From: Paragordius varius
Taxonomy: Eukaryota; Nematomorpha
Direction of reading: 5' to 3'
DNA: 64,000 nt
Assembly (NCBI GenBank): GCA_964247055.1
Contig: OZ176053.1
Coordinates: forward strand, 4,402,001-4,466,000
The notes below the pieces were generated by a model. It saw only the letters and a program-made list of their open reading frames with translations, searched no databases and was not told the origin of the DNA. A program made the position numbers and the translations under genes. Below are positions 25,201-46,749 of this stretch, piece by piece. Each line of letters begins with the position of its first letter. Position 1 is the stretch's first letter.

Positions 25201-25207
25201 CCATCAT
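12447..25207 (-). CDS. Large CUB/EGF single-pass membrane protein, at least 11 exons
   Basis: Supported exons: 24951-25207, 22691-22989, 21577-21780, 20710-21483, about 19893-20069, about 18678-19028, 14921-15139, 14493-14648, 13805-14288, 13306-13583, 12447-13027. Exon 1 opens with a signal peptide (MMVKNWDLVIVLFFILNTYA). Exons 3-6 read as CUB-like domains, with NSINYPHNFPPNVTWQLTF the clearest CUB strand, many N-glycosylation sequons and paired Cys. Exon 7 gives two EGF repeats (CDGYDCNLGDC, then CNNQGIC...CQC). Exon 8 has the span WMGIFVVIIVLILLGCIMLY. Exons 8-11 encode a Ser/Thr-rich cytoplasmic tail of about 430 residues. Phases agree throughout exons 1-5 and 7-11. The 5/6 and 6/7 joins do not match in phase, so at least one exon is missing or misplaced. 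The layout recalls attractin/MEGF8-like receptors, but no Kelch repeats or matching tail are visible, so I leave it unnamed. Confidence 0.8.
15170..15535. repeat. Foldback element FB1 with tandem-repeat arms
   Basis: The left arm is a roughly 20 bp tandem array (AATTCAAATTCACCTTTGAA and variants, 15170-15275). The right arm is the same array inverted (GGGTGAATTTGAATTGTTCA, about 15440-15525). A unique AT-rich middle includes an AAAACACATAATTTATTTTT block. The right end is CAGTTCAAATTC on the minus strand, flanked by TA. It lies between CUB/EGF exons 6 and 7. Related copies at 15885 and 56370 are in the opposite orientation. Confidence 0.75.
15885..16172. repeat. Foldback element FB2, same family
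   Basis: The left array is degenerate (15885-15930), the middle shares AATTATGTGTTTTCGGGCTAA with 56370-56700, and the right array (16090-16170) has four units of the TTGAATTGTTCAAGGGTGAA type. It is 350 bp from FB1 and inverted relative to it, so the pair could fold on each other. Confidence 0.75.
16166..16222. repeat. (TA)n-rich microsatellite
   Basis: Interrupted TA runs between the FB2 right end and the SINE head. Confidence 0.85.
16226..18600 (+). mobile_element. tRNA-derived SINE, split by the hAT insertion
   Basis: The head 16226-16263 has an A-box-like TTGTTTAGTAGG, and the remainder after 18409 has a B box GGTTTGAACCC (about 18430-18440). Rejoined across the insertion, the spacing and the CTCTTAC loop resemble a tRNA-Lys(CUU)-like gene, but the acceptor and anticodon stems do not pair well, so this is a SINE rather than a tRNA gene. 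The non-tRNA body appears to run to about 18600. It lies in an intron of the CUB/EGF gene, antisense to it. Confidence 0.65.
16264..18409 (+). mobile_element. hAT-superfamily DNA transposon with 8 bp target duplication
   Basis: 2,146 bp with ends CAGGGGCGTACCGA and TCGGTACGCCACTG (inverted repeats, 13 of 14 matching) and GGGCGCC blocks just inside both ends. The flanking ACTCTTAC at 16256-16263 is repeated exactly at 18410-18417, the 8 bp duplication expected of hAT. Plus-strand fragments support this: a start with SGYANRKRKIKEENK (about 16836) as in ZMYM-type hAT proteins, and later YDNSAVVSG and HSLNLVGV-like blocks (about 17816-17940), which match the hAT domain around the conserved C-x2-H region. 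Frames are interrupted, so the transposase looks inactive, but the ends are intact. Confidence 0.88.
19471..19652. mobile_element. Small inverted-repeat element (MITE)
   Basis: 182 bp with arms of about 75 bp: CAGTATAAGTAAGTAT...AATTATTGCCAAACAG...AAATACAACAAAGGGC on the left, repeated inverted on the right and ending in ATACTTACACTG. The central loop is about 30 bp. A half copy of the same arm lies at 20612-20665. The left flank is TA; the right flank is not. Confidence 0.75.
20612..20665. mobile_element. Half copy of the 19471 MITE
   Basis: Matches the right arm of the 19471-19652 element (AGCCAATGATACTTTCCTTT, then TTGGCAATAATTAATAA). The left arm is absent. Confidence 0.6.
22075..22262 (-). 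repeat. Interspersed repeat family B, copy 3 (best preserved)
   Basis: On the minus strand it carries ATGCTTTCTTTAGCC, TTAGGCACATAATAC, CTCATCTCAAACTG, CCGCCATTTTTTTC and AAATCGCGAATACAACAGG, all found with variation in the other copies. It lies in intron 2 of the CUB/EGF gene. Confidence 0.55.
24775..24797. repeat. (TA)n microsatellite
   Basis: Alternating TA of about 23 bp. Confidence 0.8.
24858..24887 (+). repeat. Poly-G tract with quadruplex potential
   Basis: Fifteen consecutive G, then A, G4, A, G3, TTA, G3: at least four G-runs with short loops in otherwise very AT-rich DNA. It lies in intron 1 of the CUB/EGF gene, 63 bp past the donor, on the template strand, so the transcript carries the C-rich version. 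Confidence 0.85.
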
Positions 25208-26739
25208 AGTTTTTTATATATTGATAGCCGGTAAAATATTTGATAAAACAGAGTTAAAAAATAGATTAGCTTTCATAGTTGTTATTTTAAAATAATGTAG
25301 CGACACTGTATATAAGTGATAAAACAATATTACTATATATATACTATTTTTTAAAATAAAAACTTAATCTGCATTATTATTTTGTTAAATATATTGCATG
25401 TAATCTATAAAATAGCTTTAGGCTTATTTACCATAGATTTACTATGTTTACAATGGTTTCAACTCTCGACATTGCGAAAAAATTGTTTCGAAACTTTGGC
25501 CATTTTGTCAATCTTAACGTGTGCCAATTTTAAAATTTAATTTTGCGGTCATAAAACGCTTATAAAAACCGATTATATTTTATTATTGATTCAATTTTGA
25601 TTCGACAAATATTTGATTTTTTAGATTTGGTTAATAACCAAGTTATGGAGAACATTTGAGGTAATTACCTGTAAAATATTATTATATAATTTATTATAAT
25701 CTATATTTTTAGTAGATAAAATTATTTTTTTCATACCATATTTATTCTTACAATTAACAATGTTATTTACGATAATGTGCATTAAACTTCCGAAACTTTA
25801 CCTTTTTCCTTATATCCACAATAGTTAAAGTGGATATACTTAATTTACATAACACAAAACCTTGAGACTTCAAAAAAATATTCAATTATTGCATTTACAA
25901 TGAATAAAAATCATTAAAAATGTTTTTTTATTTATTTAGAATTATATTATTATGGTGTTTATCCAAACTTGTACCTTTCGGAAGATCATTTTTTCGAATG
26001 TATTAAATACAAAAAATCTTAGTCAACTGCTATATATTCGACAAATTAATGCAATATCCAAAAACAATTATCAGTATTTATACTATGAGTTAAATTATAG
26101 AGCAAAACGGTACAAAATATTTTCGTTAGGTCATTCTATAAATAGATATTATCAAAAGAGCTTTAAATTTGAAAATATGTATTATAAAATATATTAAAAT
26201 CTTGGTGATTTTAATTTGTTAAATTTTCTTACATTAAAAAGTTTATTAAAAATTTACATGCGGATCCAGGAAAATCTCCATAAAAAATTTTAATTGCCAA
26301 AAAACTTTGGAGGGCTAAGAAATATGTAAAAAAAAATTACCTCATATCTACTCTAAATCTCTGAAAGAATAAAAAGACACAAATATAATTTACGCCATTA
26401 ACGCGGAACTCCAGTCCCTGTAAACCTAAATTATTTAAAAATATGAGATATTTAACGATAAATCGCACCTTTTAAAAAATCAAAATGATTGGAACTATCT
26501 TACAATTTTATAATATGTTGGAAATATATAAAATTTAACGTGGTTGTTGTAGTAAATAACTGATAGTGTTTAGCACATTATTTTATTATATGGCGTCTCC
26601 CATTATTTTTAGATTTTTGAAGCCCATTAGTTTGAAAAGAATATATTTATTAATGATTAAATATATGCATCAAAGCCAACAATACTAAAACTTAACCTTT
26701 TTGGGCAGGGCCATGTAAAATTTAAATATCGTAAAAATA
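25208..26739. other. Intergenic, no gene seen
   Basis: AT-rich. An 81-residue frame at 25952-26197 has no recognisable domain and is probably chance. Confidence 0.4.
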
Positions 26740-26905
26740 TTTTTAGCATTGGTCCAAATTTAAAAATCTGCTTTCTTTCGCCATATAGACGCATGGAACA
26801 ATTTTTTAAAAAATGAAAAGTTGTAAAATATCCTCATCTCAATCGCCGCCATTTTTTTATTTATTATTTTTAAATAGTAAATACGACAAGCGAATGGATG
26901 TATAT
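26740..26905 (+). repeat. Interspersed repeat family B, copy 4
   Basis: Contains AAATCTGCTTTCTTTC, TCCTCATCTCAATC and CGCCATTTTTTTATTT in the family order. A 62-residue minus-strand frame here is a repeat shadow. Confidence 0.5.
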
Positions 26906-27080
26906 TATTGTTAATAATATAAAAGCATTCAATACAATTTACCAGCAAACTATTGATATTTTTATTTATAATTTTTAATTTAATACATTATTTAACATTA
27001 ACAAAAACAACTTTCAAAACAGTAGTCTGCTGGAGAAAACTACCCAGAAATTTCATCGCGTACAATAAAATTAAAATATA

Positions 27081-27939
27081 CAGTCATGTAGACTTTATAT
27101 TGTTAAAGATTTACTTTTTTTTCGTTAATTGGGTATTAATATTTGGTAAAGAATATAAAAACAAGAGCAATATGGTATTACCATCATATTCTTTAAAAGT
27201 AAAAAATGAAGGGGAAGGGCGTCGGAAAGCTTTAGTAAAAAAATCAAAATACACTAACTACTAACCCTCCACTTAAATTTGATGGATATTTTGTAATGTT
27301 AAATTTTGAGAATATTATAGCAATTTATGTTAACATTTGAAATATTGTTGTTACGTATTTAGATGCGGAATTTTGTGGGTTTTATCTTTAATACTTTGAC
27401 TAAATTTAAAAACCGCAATTTTTACCTAAATGTCAATACATAAAAATTGACAATGAATAACATAAAAACAAAAACAATCCATAATCTACTTAAATTTTAA
27501 CAAATATATAACCTGTATTTTAATTACTAATAACAACTATATAAAATAATACCAATATCGATTAATACAGGTATTTATCATGTTGAAAAATAGTAATTAT
27601 TGAATTTAATTATGAATCATAAATAATAAAATACCCATTTTACTATTTATTTATTAAAGATAAAAACCCACAAAATTCCGCATCTAAATACGTAATAACA
27701 ATATTTCAAATGTTAACATAAATTGCTATAATATTCTCAAAATTTAACATTACAAAATATCCATCAAATTTAAGTGAAGGGTTAGTAGTAGTGTATTTTC
27801 ATTTTTTTACTAAAGATTTTCGACGCCCTTCCCCTTCATTTTTTACTTTATTGCTCTTGTTTTTATATTCTTTACCAAATATTAACACCCAATTAACGAA
27901 AAAAAGTAAATCTTTAACAATATAAAGTCTACATGAATG
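27081..27939. mobile_element. 859-bp foldback element, CAGTCATG family
   Basis: The arms are about 310 bp (27081-27392 and 27652-27939), nearly identical and inverted, around a loop of about 260 bp. The ends are CAGTCATGTAGAC and GTCTACATGAATG, each flanked by TA. The left arm has an extra block of roughly 27 bp (TGGTATTACCATCATATTCT region, about 27172) that the right arm lacks but that the short relative at 55083 carries. The 103-residue frame at 26953-27264 lies partly in the arm and is not a gene. A TA target with CAG termini suggests a Tc1/mariner/pogo-type non-autonomous element. Confidence 0.8.
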
Positions 27940-27944
27940 TAATG

Positions 27945-29180
27945 AAGTGTTAATCACAATTCAATAAAAGAGATGATAATTATGTAAAAAGATAAAAACA
28001 AATTTGTTATTAATGTTTATCATTAGGGCTATGTAAATGAGCCGTCTATTCAAGTAATAGACGACCTTAAATGATCCACATATTTTCTTACCATTTTTTG
28101 AGTTATAAGATTTTAAACTTTTGGCCACATGATATTTTCCCTAACACCAAAATTATTGGCTTAAAGCTAATTCATATCGCCCTTAATTATTTTGACAATT
28201 TAAGTTGCGGGTTAACTATTATTTAATTTCATAAAGTGCGAAAATCAGATAAACATCTTTTCATATTAAAAAACATTGTATACCTTAATACAATAATTTA
28301 AAATATTGTTATATTGGATAAAAATCAAATCCATGGGGTAAGAAAAATATAGGTCAGATATTCTATATCTGTATTATATATAACTATGATATTTTTAAAA
28401 AACATAGTATTCAAAGATGATCATTCTAATTCCGAATGATTTACTTTTTTATATTTTTTGTCACATATTGTGTAAATGAAAAAATTTTCATAATGTGTCA
28501 TGTTGATAAATTTTAACCATTTTTGTTTTGCTGACATTTCGTTATTTTCATGTAAATTTTATGTAAAACTGCCTGCTACATCCTTTCAATAGATTGATTT
28601 AATCTTGAGAGGCATAAAGACCATCTACCATTTGTTGCACGTGTCCATACATATTTAAAATAAATCAAATTTATTTTTTGCTAAAAATGTGTTTGGAAGC
28701 CTTTCCTGCCGTAGAGCACTATAGTGTTAAAACCTTCTATCTCTCCAAAAAAATTTTGTGGTGACAGTTAATGAATTAAATTATTTCATTTAACATAAAT
28801 CTCCATATTATTATTATTATTAAATATAAAATTCGTTTATTTTTTTTACATTAACAAAAAATGAAAATCAATAAATTAACAGATAAAAGCTTTTCGATAT
28901 AACTTTTGAATTCGCAAAGTTCAATAACCAATATTCAATTAAATTAATAAAAAAAATTATATATATGCCAGACATAGAAACCGATAATCAAAAATTACAA
29001 GTTTTTTTGGATATATATAAATTAGACTGTTACCAACAAAACTGAGTTTTAATTTTTCATAATTTATTTTTGGTAAATTAATATAGAAGTATATATATAT
29101 ATATATATATATATACAAAAATAATTTATGCAAGAGTAGCATATAAATGTTAAATAAAAAATGGTCCGATCAGAATGGAT
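27945..29180. other. Intergenic, no gene seen
   Basis: AT-rich DNA downstream of CCDC77. It contains a (TA)n run at about 29089-29114 and nothing else recognised. Confidence 0.5.
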
Positions 29181-29181
29181 T

Positions 29182-32124
29182 TTAAGAGGTCAGTTTCTCT
29201 TTTTCCTTCAATCTTTCTTCCATATCCAAAAGTTCTATTCTGCTTTGTTTTTCATCAGCAATCAACTTTTTCGATTCTTCAGCTATCTTTTCAAGGTTAT
29301 CGAGTATTTCCTTATTCTTAGTATCATTCCCAAGGCTAATTGTGGCCTATAATAATATGTATGTATATACTTGGGTTAAAAAATAAAAATGGTAATATAT
29401 GATATAAAAACTGTTTCCTACACTAGAAATATAATGGGATTTAAATTCAAATGTATGATAGGCATTGTTTAATAAAAAGTATATTAACAATTAAAATTTA
29501 TCATAAAAGACAGGCTTAACATATCGAAACATTGAAATCGCAATTTAATTTAGAATATTGGTAAAGTATCACATATTTAAAAATGAGTTTATATATATTT
29601 TCACATAAGCTAATAATTTCAATACAATGCATAAATAATACTGAAACCAAAAATAGATATTGGAAAACCCCATATCTAAGTTATTTTCCAAACTAAAAAA
29701 CGGTAAATTTGTTAAAAAAATCCAAACGATAGGGTTACTTTATACAACATTTTTTCGAGTTGTTTCAACTTATCCTTTAATAAAGCTATGTCAGTTTGGT
29801 AGCCCTGTCTATCGAAATTTCGGCGGCGTTCAAGATTTTGATACTTTTGTTCCAAAGCTTTATTTTTTTGAATTAGGGCCTCATTCCTTTCCTAAAGATA
29901 ATATGTGGAAAAAGAAATGATAAAAAAATGACCGTTTACATTGTTTAAAATTAAAAATAATTGGAATTAATTGAGTCAGACTATAAACTATTTGGTAATT
30001 TATATTCGGTTAAAAGAATGTTATGATTCGGTTTAAATGTCGGTGAGATTAAATAAATTTTCGATTAATTAAGCTATTATAATTGTTATATAATTTAAAA
30101 ATCATTGTGGGACAAAATTAACCCCATGATAGCAGAATGATATAATAAAGTAAGATGGTAAACATGGTCACTGCACAAATAATCAACTTTAAGTATACAA
30201 CTTATTTTTTATAATTGCAATTTGAAGTATATGCCAGCAAAGCTCTATAAATGACTTAATTACATTTTAAATATCTAACGTTAAATAATCGGTCAATAAA
30301 ATAAATTATAAACAAACTGTTGCATTAATTTAATGCATTTCCTACAATTATGAAAATTAATATATTTTTTAGTGGTATTCATAAATCTGTCAATTATATG
30401 ATTGTAGTTTATAAAAAAATAATTTTTATATTTGCTATAACATTACCGTATAAATACTGCGTTCAGCTTCAAACTTTTCAGACAACAATTCATATTCGTT
30501 TTCAAGTTCCAAAATCTCTTGTTTGTAATGCAAAACTCCGTCCTGGGCTAATTTTAATTTCTTTTCCAATGTTTTATTCTGGATTGCAAAAGAACACAAT
30601 TAAAAAGCAAATTAATATGGAGATGAAAGATTTAAAGTTTATATAAACTATTTAGGTGTAATAAGATTCAATTACTTATACAAATTAATTTATACCAATA
30701 TAACGTTAAAGTTTATATATATTATAATAACCATATTATTGTTATTTCTATACTCATATGAAAAAATTAAAAAACAAATCTTTAAAAAAATATATGGCAA
30801 TAAAATTTTTATTAAACATTAATCTTTTCATTAGCAAAATATCTCACATTTTTGTGGACAGTTGAAGCAACATCGTTATTTGATCCGGTACTTGTTGAAG
30901 GGATCGATATCCCAAGCCTCTGCAACAGCTGTAAAGAGTTTGGGTCTTCAGAATCTTTATAGTAATTATATTATTTGTTTTAAAACTTTTATTATATTCA
31001 TCATTTTTTATATGGTCATCATTGGGTTCATTTGAAGCAAAACGCAAATGTTTTAGTTGAGATCTTAACTCTTGAATTTGAGTTTGCAAAGCCGTTTCCT
31101 TTACCTGATAAATTTCTTGATTTTTGTAATACATACATTTAAGTTCGGCATAATCTTTAGCCGTTTGACATAGTAATTCTTGGGTCGATGATAATCTGTC
31201 AGTTGGAAAGAGTTATTATTTAAAAAATTTATAAAAAGAGTTAAATATGAATTATTTGCAATATATAATTAAGTCCATAATATAAAACAATATTAAAACC
31301 CGTTTAACATTGAATTGAATTCACAAAATATTGAAAATTAATTACCTTTTTACCATATTTTTCTGCTGTGAATCTTCTTTGGGAATTGCTGCTTGTTCGA
31401 AAAACTCTTTTTGCTTTAACATTATTTTTTCTAAATTGTTTGTGATAAATCGCCTCTGATCCTGAATTTGTAAGTTGAGAGCTTTGATTTGAAGGGTTTG
31501 ATCGGACAGACTATTTTTATACAATTAATACTTTTGAGCTTGGGTCGTATTAGAAATATATCCGCTAGAGTTTGTTTTGGAGTTCTAGGATTAAAAAATT
31601 ATATTACTTCATCAAATAATACTATTTCAAGCTCTTTTATTCTTTGTTTAAAGCTAATATTTTTTATCTGAAAAAATTAAAATCTTTTACCCGTAATTGA
31701 TCGTTCTCAGAAGTAAGCCTTAAAACATTTTCCTTTTCTTTTAAAATGCATATATCAACATTATTTATCAACGCTTGTAATCTTAGGATTTCGTCATTTT
31801 TTTCTTTCAATTGCTTCCAATAATCAATCTTAAAATTTAATTAAAATCTACTTGACAAATACTTTGTTTCTGTATGTCATCAATCTTTTTTCCAAGTTTT
31901 GCGTAATCTTTTTCAATTTCGTGAGATTTGCCTTTATAAAATTCAAGTAAATTTTGAATTGGCTGGGAAGCCATGTATCATCTGGAACGGGTTTTAATGT
32001 TTGGTTACCCCAGTCGCATGTTTTCAGTTTGATATGACTGAACAAAGTAATATTAAAATTGATTAATTTTAGAATCCTATTTGACGTTACCTTGTTACAC
32101 AACATTAATCGGTATTGGTGGCAT
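29182..32124 (-). CDS. CCDC77: CCDC77, centrosomal coiled-coil protein, 11 exons
   Basis: Exons: 32099-32124, 31863-32037, 31691-31828, 31608-31667, 31532-31584, 31346-31510, 30987-31195, 30848-30954, 30447-30578, 29739-29891, 29182-29346. Phases agree at every join and give about 460 residues (human CCDC77 about 488). Two anchors match the human protein as I remember it: ENVLRLTSENDQLR (human HVLRLYSENDRLR) and LERRRNFDRQGYQTDI...QLEKMLYKAT (human LERRRILEVEGFKTDI...DLEQMLYKAT). Nearly the whole chain is predicted coiled coil, with a Ser/Thr/Asn linker near residue 290-310. The human protein is a little-studied centrosome component. Introns 2-5 and 7 are 34, 23, 23, 21 and 32 nt; the rest are 61-555 nt. 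Start-to-start distance to ADAT2 is 289 bp. Confidence 0.92.
30955..30986 (-). other. 32-nt intron (CCDC77 intron 7)
   Basis: GTTTTAAAAC...ATAAAG. Splicing is inferred because it leads on in frame to three more conserved exons. Unspliced reading ends in a different 96-residue frame with no similarity. Confidence 0.75.
31511..31531 (-). other. 21-nt intron (CCDC77 intron 5)
   Basis: GTATTAATT...AATAG, the shortest in the window. Its length is a multiple of three, but retention puts TAA in frame. Confidence 0.8.
31585..31607 (-). other. 23-nt intron (CCDC77 intron 4)
   Basis: GTAATAT...CCTAG between LFDE and NSKTN. Retention hits a stop. Confidence 0.85.
31668..31690 (-). other. 23-nt intron (CCDC77 intron 3)
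   Basis: GTAAAAG...TTTCAG, directly after the conserved SENDQLR. Confidence 0.9.
31829..31862 (-). other. 34-nt intron (CCDC77 intron 2)
   Basis: GTATTT...TTTAAG. Contains in-frame stops if retained. Confidence 0.85.
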
Positions 32125-32413
32125 ATTTGTTTATAAGAATAAATTCAAAGTAAACTATTTTTTATGATAGATTAATAATATAAATTCTCCTCAAAAACTT
32201 GGCTTTCATGCATTGGCCTATGCTACGTTAATAAACTTTACTCTGTTTTCGTTTGTAATTTCTTCCGTTTCCTTATGTTTTGATATAAAATCAGTAATTT
32301 ATTTGTTAATTTTTAGTTGAACGATCTTCAACACCATGTTCGTAATCTAAAAGCATCTTTTAATCCCAATATGTCGTTAACAAAAATGGATAGTCCATAA
32401 ATATTCACATATC
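32125..32413. promoter_or_regulatory. Divergent promoter region CCDC77 / ADAT2
   Basis: The 289 bp between the two start codons must hold both promoters. No clear TATA box or binding motif stands out in the AT-rich sequence. Confidence 0.5.
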
Positions 32414-42926
<10,513 letters not shown>

Positions 42927-43428
42927 TTCATTTTGTGTTTTTTTAATAAATTTATATCTGTATAGAAAAATTTAATTTTTTAAATGCCCCTAATTCGTGT
43001 TATATTTCTATGGTTTATAACCTTTTTTTTCCATAATTATTTTTTAATTCGTAAATTTGGATATCAATGAATAAAGGCCTTTACTTTCAAATACCTTAAA
43101 TATATTTTTATCATTATCATAAAAATTAATATTTAAGTTTATTTAATAATCACATTTGCACTTAATTCTACATAAGGATGGCCAAAGAAGTCTATCATTT
43201 ACTTTGTGGTAAAAAGGATATTATTTTAGCGCCACACTCATATAATATTTAAGATTTTAAATATTCTTTCAATTTAAACTCGTTTACCAAATTATGTAAA
43301 ATATTTATTACAATTTTTCACGACATATAATATGATATAATACAATATATGGTATAAAAAATGTGTGGTAGTTTTTGATTAAGGATTAGATTAGAAGAAT
43401 TCTTTCCTAGCAACCAACCAACCAGGCT
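42927..43428. other. Convergent 3' region ADAT2 / UBE2K
   Basis: 502 bp between the two stop codons. ADAT2 AATAAA lies at 42945-42950; nothing else is seen. Confidence 0.6.
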
Positions 43429-46400
43429 TTAATTAAATATGTGATCCATTGCTTTTGAAATGTCCCAAGAGGATGCTGAAAGAGCTAAGCGAGCTTGATC
43501 CTAAAAAAAATAAATTATAAAATAACATTTAAATTGTAGATGATAATGGTTTAAAGGAAATTAATTTATAATTATTAAACGAGTTTTTATTTATATCGCA
43601 AAATTAAAATTTTTAATCTGGAACGAAACTCTTTATAAAAAACTGAAATTATACGAACAAAATTTAAAATATAAAGACAAATATTTTTTTCTAAAAATCA
43701 TACTTTTTAAATCTTGATTTATTTTAATCTAACTCATTGTTTTGAATGGCAAAGTGTGAAATAGATATTTAATACTAACGCAATCAATTCTATATTTTAC
43801 AATTGTAAGGAGCTTATATGGGAGCCATTTAGGTTTTAAAAAGTATGGTTGTCTTTTAGATAATATTTGTCTTTATTCACCTTTTGTCCATATAATTTAA
43901 ATTTTTACTGTATATATATATAAATGGTTAAATATGATGTTGACATTCTTAACCAAACAAATAGTAATACCCTAATACTGTATTATTTACCGATTTCTAT
44001 TATTATAAATTTGATAGAATCTCTAACACACTATTTTAACTAGCATATTATACAGCTTTTAGAATTTACAGAAGCTAACATTCATTAAAAATATATGTGT
44101 TCAATATTAAAAAATGATGTGCAGCAGATCAAAACATAGAAGAAATTTTAACGCGATGCCGATATTATTAATATATAAAATTTTCATATCATTTTCTTCC
44201 AATGATTTACTTTAAAAGAAAAGTAATTCAAACCTCATCTATCCCCATATCCTTTAACCTTTGCACGTATTCCACGAATTCGGGGTGTTCATCGTTTGGC
44301 GCTATAAAGGGTTACAATTAAAAAGAAGTGAAGACAAAAATTATTGACAATATAGGCATCCAAAAAAATGTAACATATTTAAAAATTAATTTTTTAAAGA
44401 TAAAAATACCAAAAAATACATTTATGAAAAGTTAAAAACTAATAAAACAGGGTACTTACAGTAAAATAAAATTATCAAACGTTAATTAAATATTAAAAGA
44501 TTTTTAAAAAATAGTTATTTTTTAACCATTTTTTTTATTGTAAAATGATTGCAATCTTAAAATGCATAATTGAGATGGTTACCGCTTTTATCTATTTTTT
44601 TTGGTAATATGTCATGAATCAAGGCGTATCTTTGAATAAAAGATATTTATCTTTATATTTTTACATTTTATCCGTATAATTCCAATTTTTTTCCATATAT
44701 ATATATATAGAAGGATTGATTAACTTTTCATAGATATTTGAGAGGTATTGATAAAAAAATTTTGCAAACAAACCCTACCATGAGCATATATGTGGGCCCA
44801 ATGTTTAGCTGTGAGTCGAAACATTTCAGGGTCATTTTTGTATTGCTTAGCTACTACGGCATCCTGAGGGTCATCGGGTTCTGGGGATGAGAGTAAAGCT
44901 TGAATAGAAAGTAATACGACGCGTAAATTCATTGCTGCGGCCCTTTAGTAAAAATCGTAATTTCATTTTGGGGTTTTGATCAAAATTACCGATAAAGTTA
45001 AAAAGTTTTAAGAATTCACCAAGCTTCATAACTTAACTCGTGCGACCATAAATATAAAAATTGGACATAAAAAATGGTCCCACACAAATAATAATTTTTG
45101 AATGCTTTAATTCTTAGTATTAAAATTAATACAATGTCAACCTTATCTATTATGGTTGATTTCGATTTTATGCATATAGAATGTTTAGATTTCGGAAAAA
45201 TACCAATATTTTATTTTATTCACTGACATTGTTTATTTTGCTACGGTAAAATGTTATCTAAATTAATCATAAACTAAACCGAAACCAAACTTTAGGCATA
45301 AAAAAGTCTTTGCAAGAGAAGTGATCCGGTCTGAAACTGTTTTCTAAAGAATATTATCCTAATATTTTAATTAATTGTATAATTACTAAAATGTAGGATA
45401 AATACATATCATATAAAAAGTATTAAAATGTATAATAATTTTTATAACTATGCGATCCTGGAATCTTAAAAGCCGATATTTTTTATTTCTTAATGATATG
45501 TTTTTACATAGATAAAATTAGACCCGCCGAATGTCTGAAACAGTGGTATTTAAACCGCTATTCACAGGCCTGCGGTCCTAAAATTTATTTTTTATTAATT
45601 ACTAAAATTTTATTTAGATAATATATTTTTTTAAATTATTTTTACACCTGCACATCTTGTTAAACATCATATCGCTATAAAAAAATGAGTCCAATTTAGA
45701 CACTATATTTGATGAAACTCAAAGAGTATATTTTTCTAATGCCAAATATGCTTAAATTTACTGTTAAGAAGCATAGAAATCGCTTAGATGCCCATAGTGA
45801 CGACTTATTAAAATAACATTTGCCTGTAATGATGCCAAACCAGATATGCTAAAAATGTTGGTTAATAACCAAAATATTTTTATATTTAAACAGCAGAAGA
45901 GACATAGTTGCGAGTTTTATGCGAGACACAAAAAACCTCGGCGGACTGATCTAGAGTATAAATGAAACGAACGGCGCTGCAATTTATGGCAGCAATATGA
46001 GGCAAAAAAATATTTTATTTGGCCTCTCCATTTTTTGGGGTATACCACTGCTTTAAATCTAAAAAAAGTCAAACATCTAATAATTTTAAACAATGCCAAC
46101 GGAAAACAGAATAAGCCAACTCAACAGCGCAATCTTTGCCGAAAAGATTTACTATATATTTTAGTCAAGAACTTTGCCCATAAAAAATTACCTAAAGTAA
46201 AATATTTTTTCCATAAAAAAATACAACTCCTATCAAAAAGTACGAATAAAATACAATGATCATAAAATAAAAAATGAAGTAAGTTAGAGGTTTACATTTA
46301 ATAATTTACTGCTAAAGAAATGCTTAATAATTTGTCAGCAAATAAATAAATTTATATACCATTGGTCTTTAAGAATGTCTAAACATATTGCACCGGTAAC

Positions 46401-46708
46401 AGAACTTATATTGGGATGCCATATTTTTGATATAAATTTTATCTAAAATTTACATAAATCATCCAAACTTTTGGTGGTTGAAATGGATAAGAATCAGGTA
46501 TTTTGACATCTAAAAGAAAGGTTGCTCCTTCATATGGGGTATCAGGAGGCCCTGCTATTTGTCCTAACAAATCTAAATAGTTGTCATTTACCAACTCAAT
46601 ATGTATTCTATCATTTAAGGTCTAAATTTTAACGAGTAACTAAACCTGTTCGGCTTTTACAACTTCTTTAAACTCTCTTTTGATCCGTGTAACAGCTATA
46701 TTATCCAT
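43429..46708 (-). CDS. UBE2K: Ubiquitin-conjugating enzyme E2 K (E2-25K/HIP2), six exons
   Basis: Exons: 46646-46708, 46469-46621, 46360-46442, 44779-44942, 44234-44301, 43429-43500. All phases fit and the product is exactly 200 residues, as in human UBE2K. The UBC fold is complete: GPPDTPYEG, the HPN motif in KIWHPNIS, and the active-site Cys at residue 92 in [12 protein letters not shown], the same number as in human. [21 protein letters not shown] marks this subfamily. A C-terminal UBA domain (about 160-200) is present, with MGI where MGF is usual. The enzyme builds K48-linked chains. Introns 1 and 2 are 24 and 26 nt; intron 3 is 1.4 kb and holds a hAT-type element. Confidence 0.96.
45541..46050. 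mobile_element. hAT-type element in UBE2K intron 3
   Basis: 510 bp starting CAGTGGTATTTAAACCGC and ending GGGGTATACCACTG, inverted over the outer 9-10 bases. The internal CAGGCCTGCGGTCC block and less AT-rich right half are typical of this group. Flanking octamers GTCTGAAA and CTTTAAAT agree at only half their positions. Short frames across its right end are not genes. Confidence 0.6.
46443..46468 (-). other. 26-nt intron (UBE2K intron 2)
   Basis: GTTTGGATG...TTTTAG, between YPFQPPK and [11 protein letters not shown], an ungapped conserved stretch in all E2 enzymes. Retention shifts frame and stops. Confidence 0.95.
46622..46645 (-). other. 24-nt intron (UBE2K intron 1)
   Basis: GTTTAGTTAC...ATTTAG. 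A multiple of three, but retention gives Val-stop at once. Confidence 0.9.
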
Positions 46709-46749
46709 CCAACTTATGTTTTTATGTTTTTTGGAGTGACATTGTGCTT
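46709..46749. promoter_or_regulatory. 41-bp divergent intergenic region UBE2K / LSM12-like
   Basis: The start codons at 46708 (-) and 46750 (+) leave only 41 bp for both 5' leaders, unless transcription starts inside the opposite gene or leader exons lie elsewhere. Confidence 0.6.

Noticed and set aside
26953-27264. 103-residue plus-strand frame
   Set aside because: Its second half lies in the arm of the 859 bp foldback element and the inverted copy does not keep the frame.
30830-30848. CCDC77 ending at 30827 with YFANEKINV and a nearby AATAAA
   Set aside because: A GTGAGA donor at 30847 leads in phase to three more exons that carry the most conserved CCDC77 motif.
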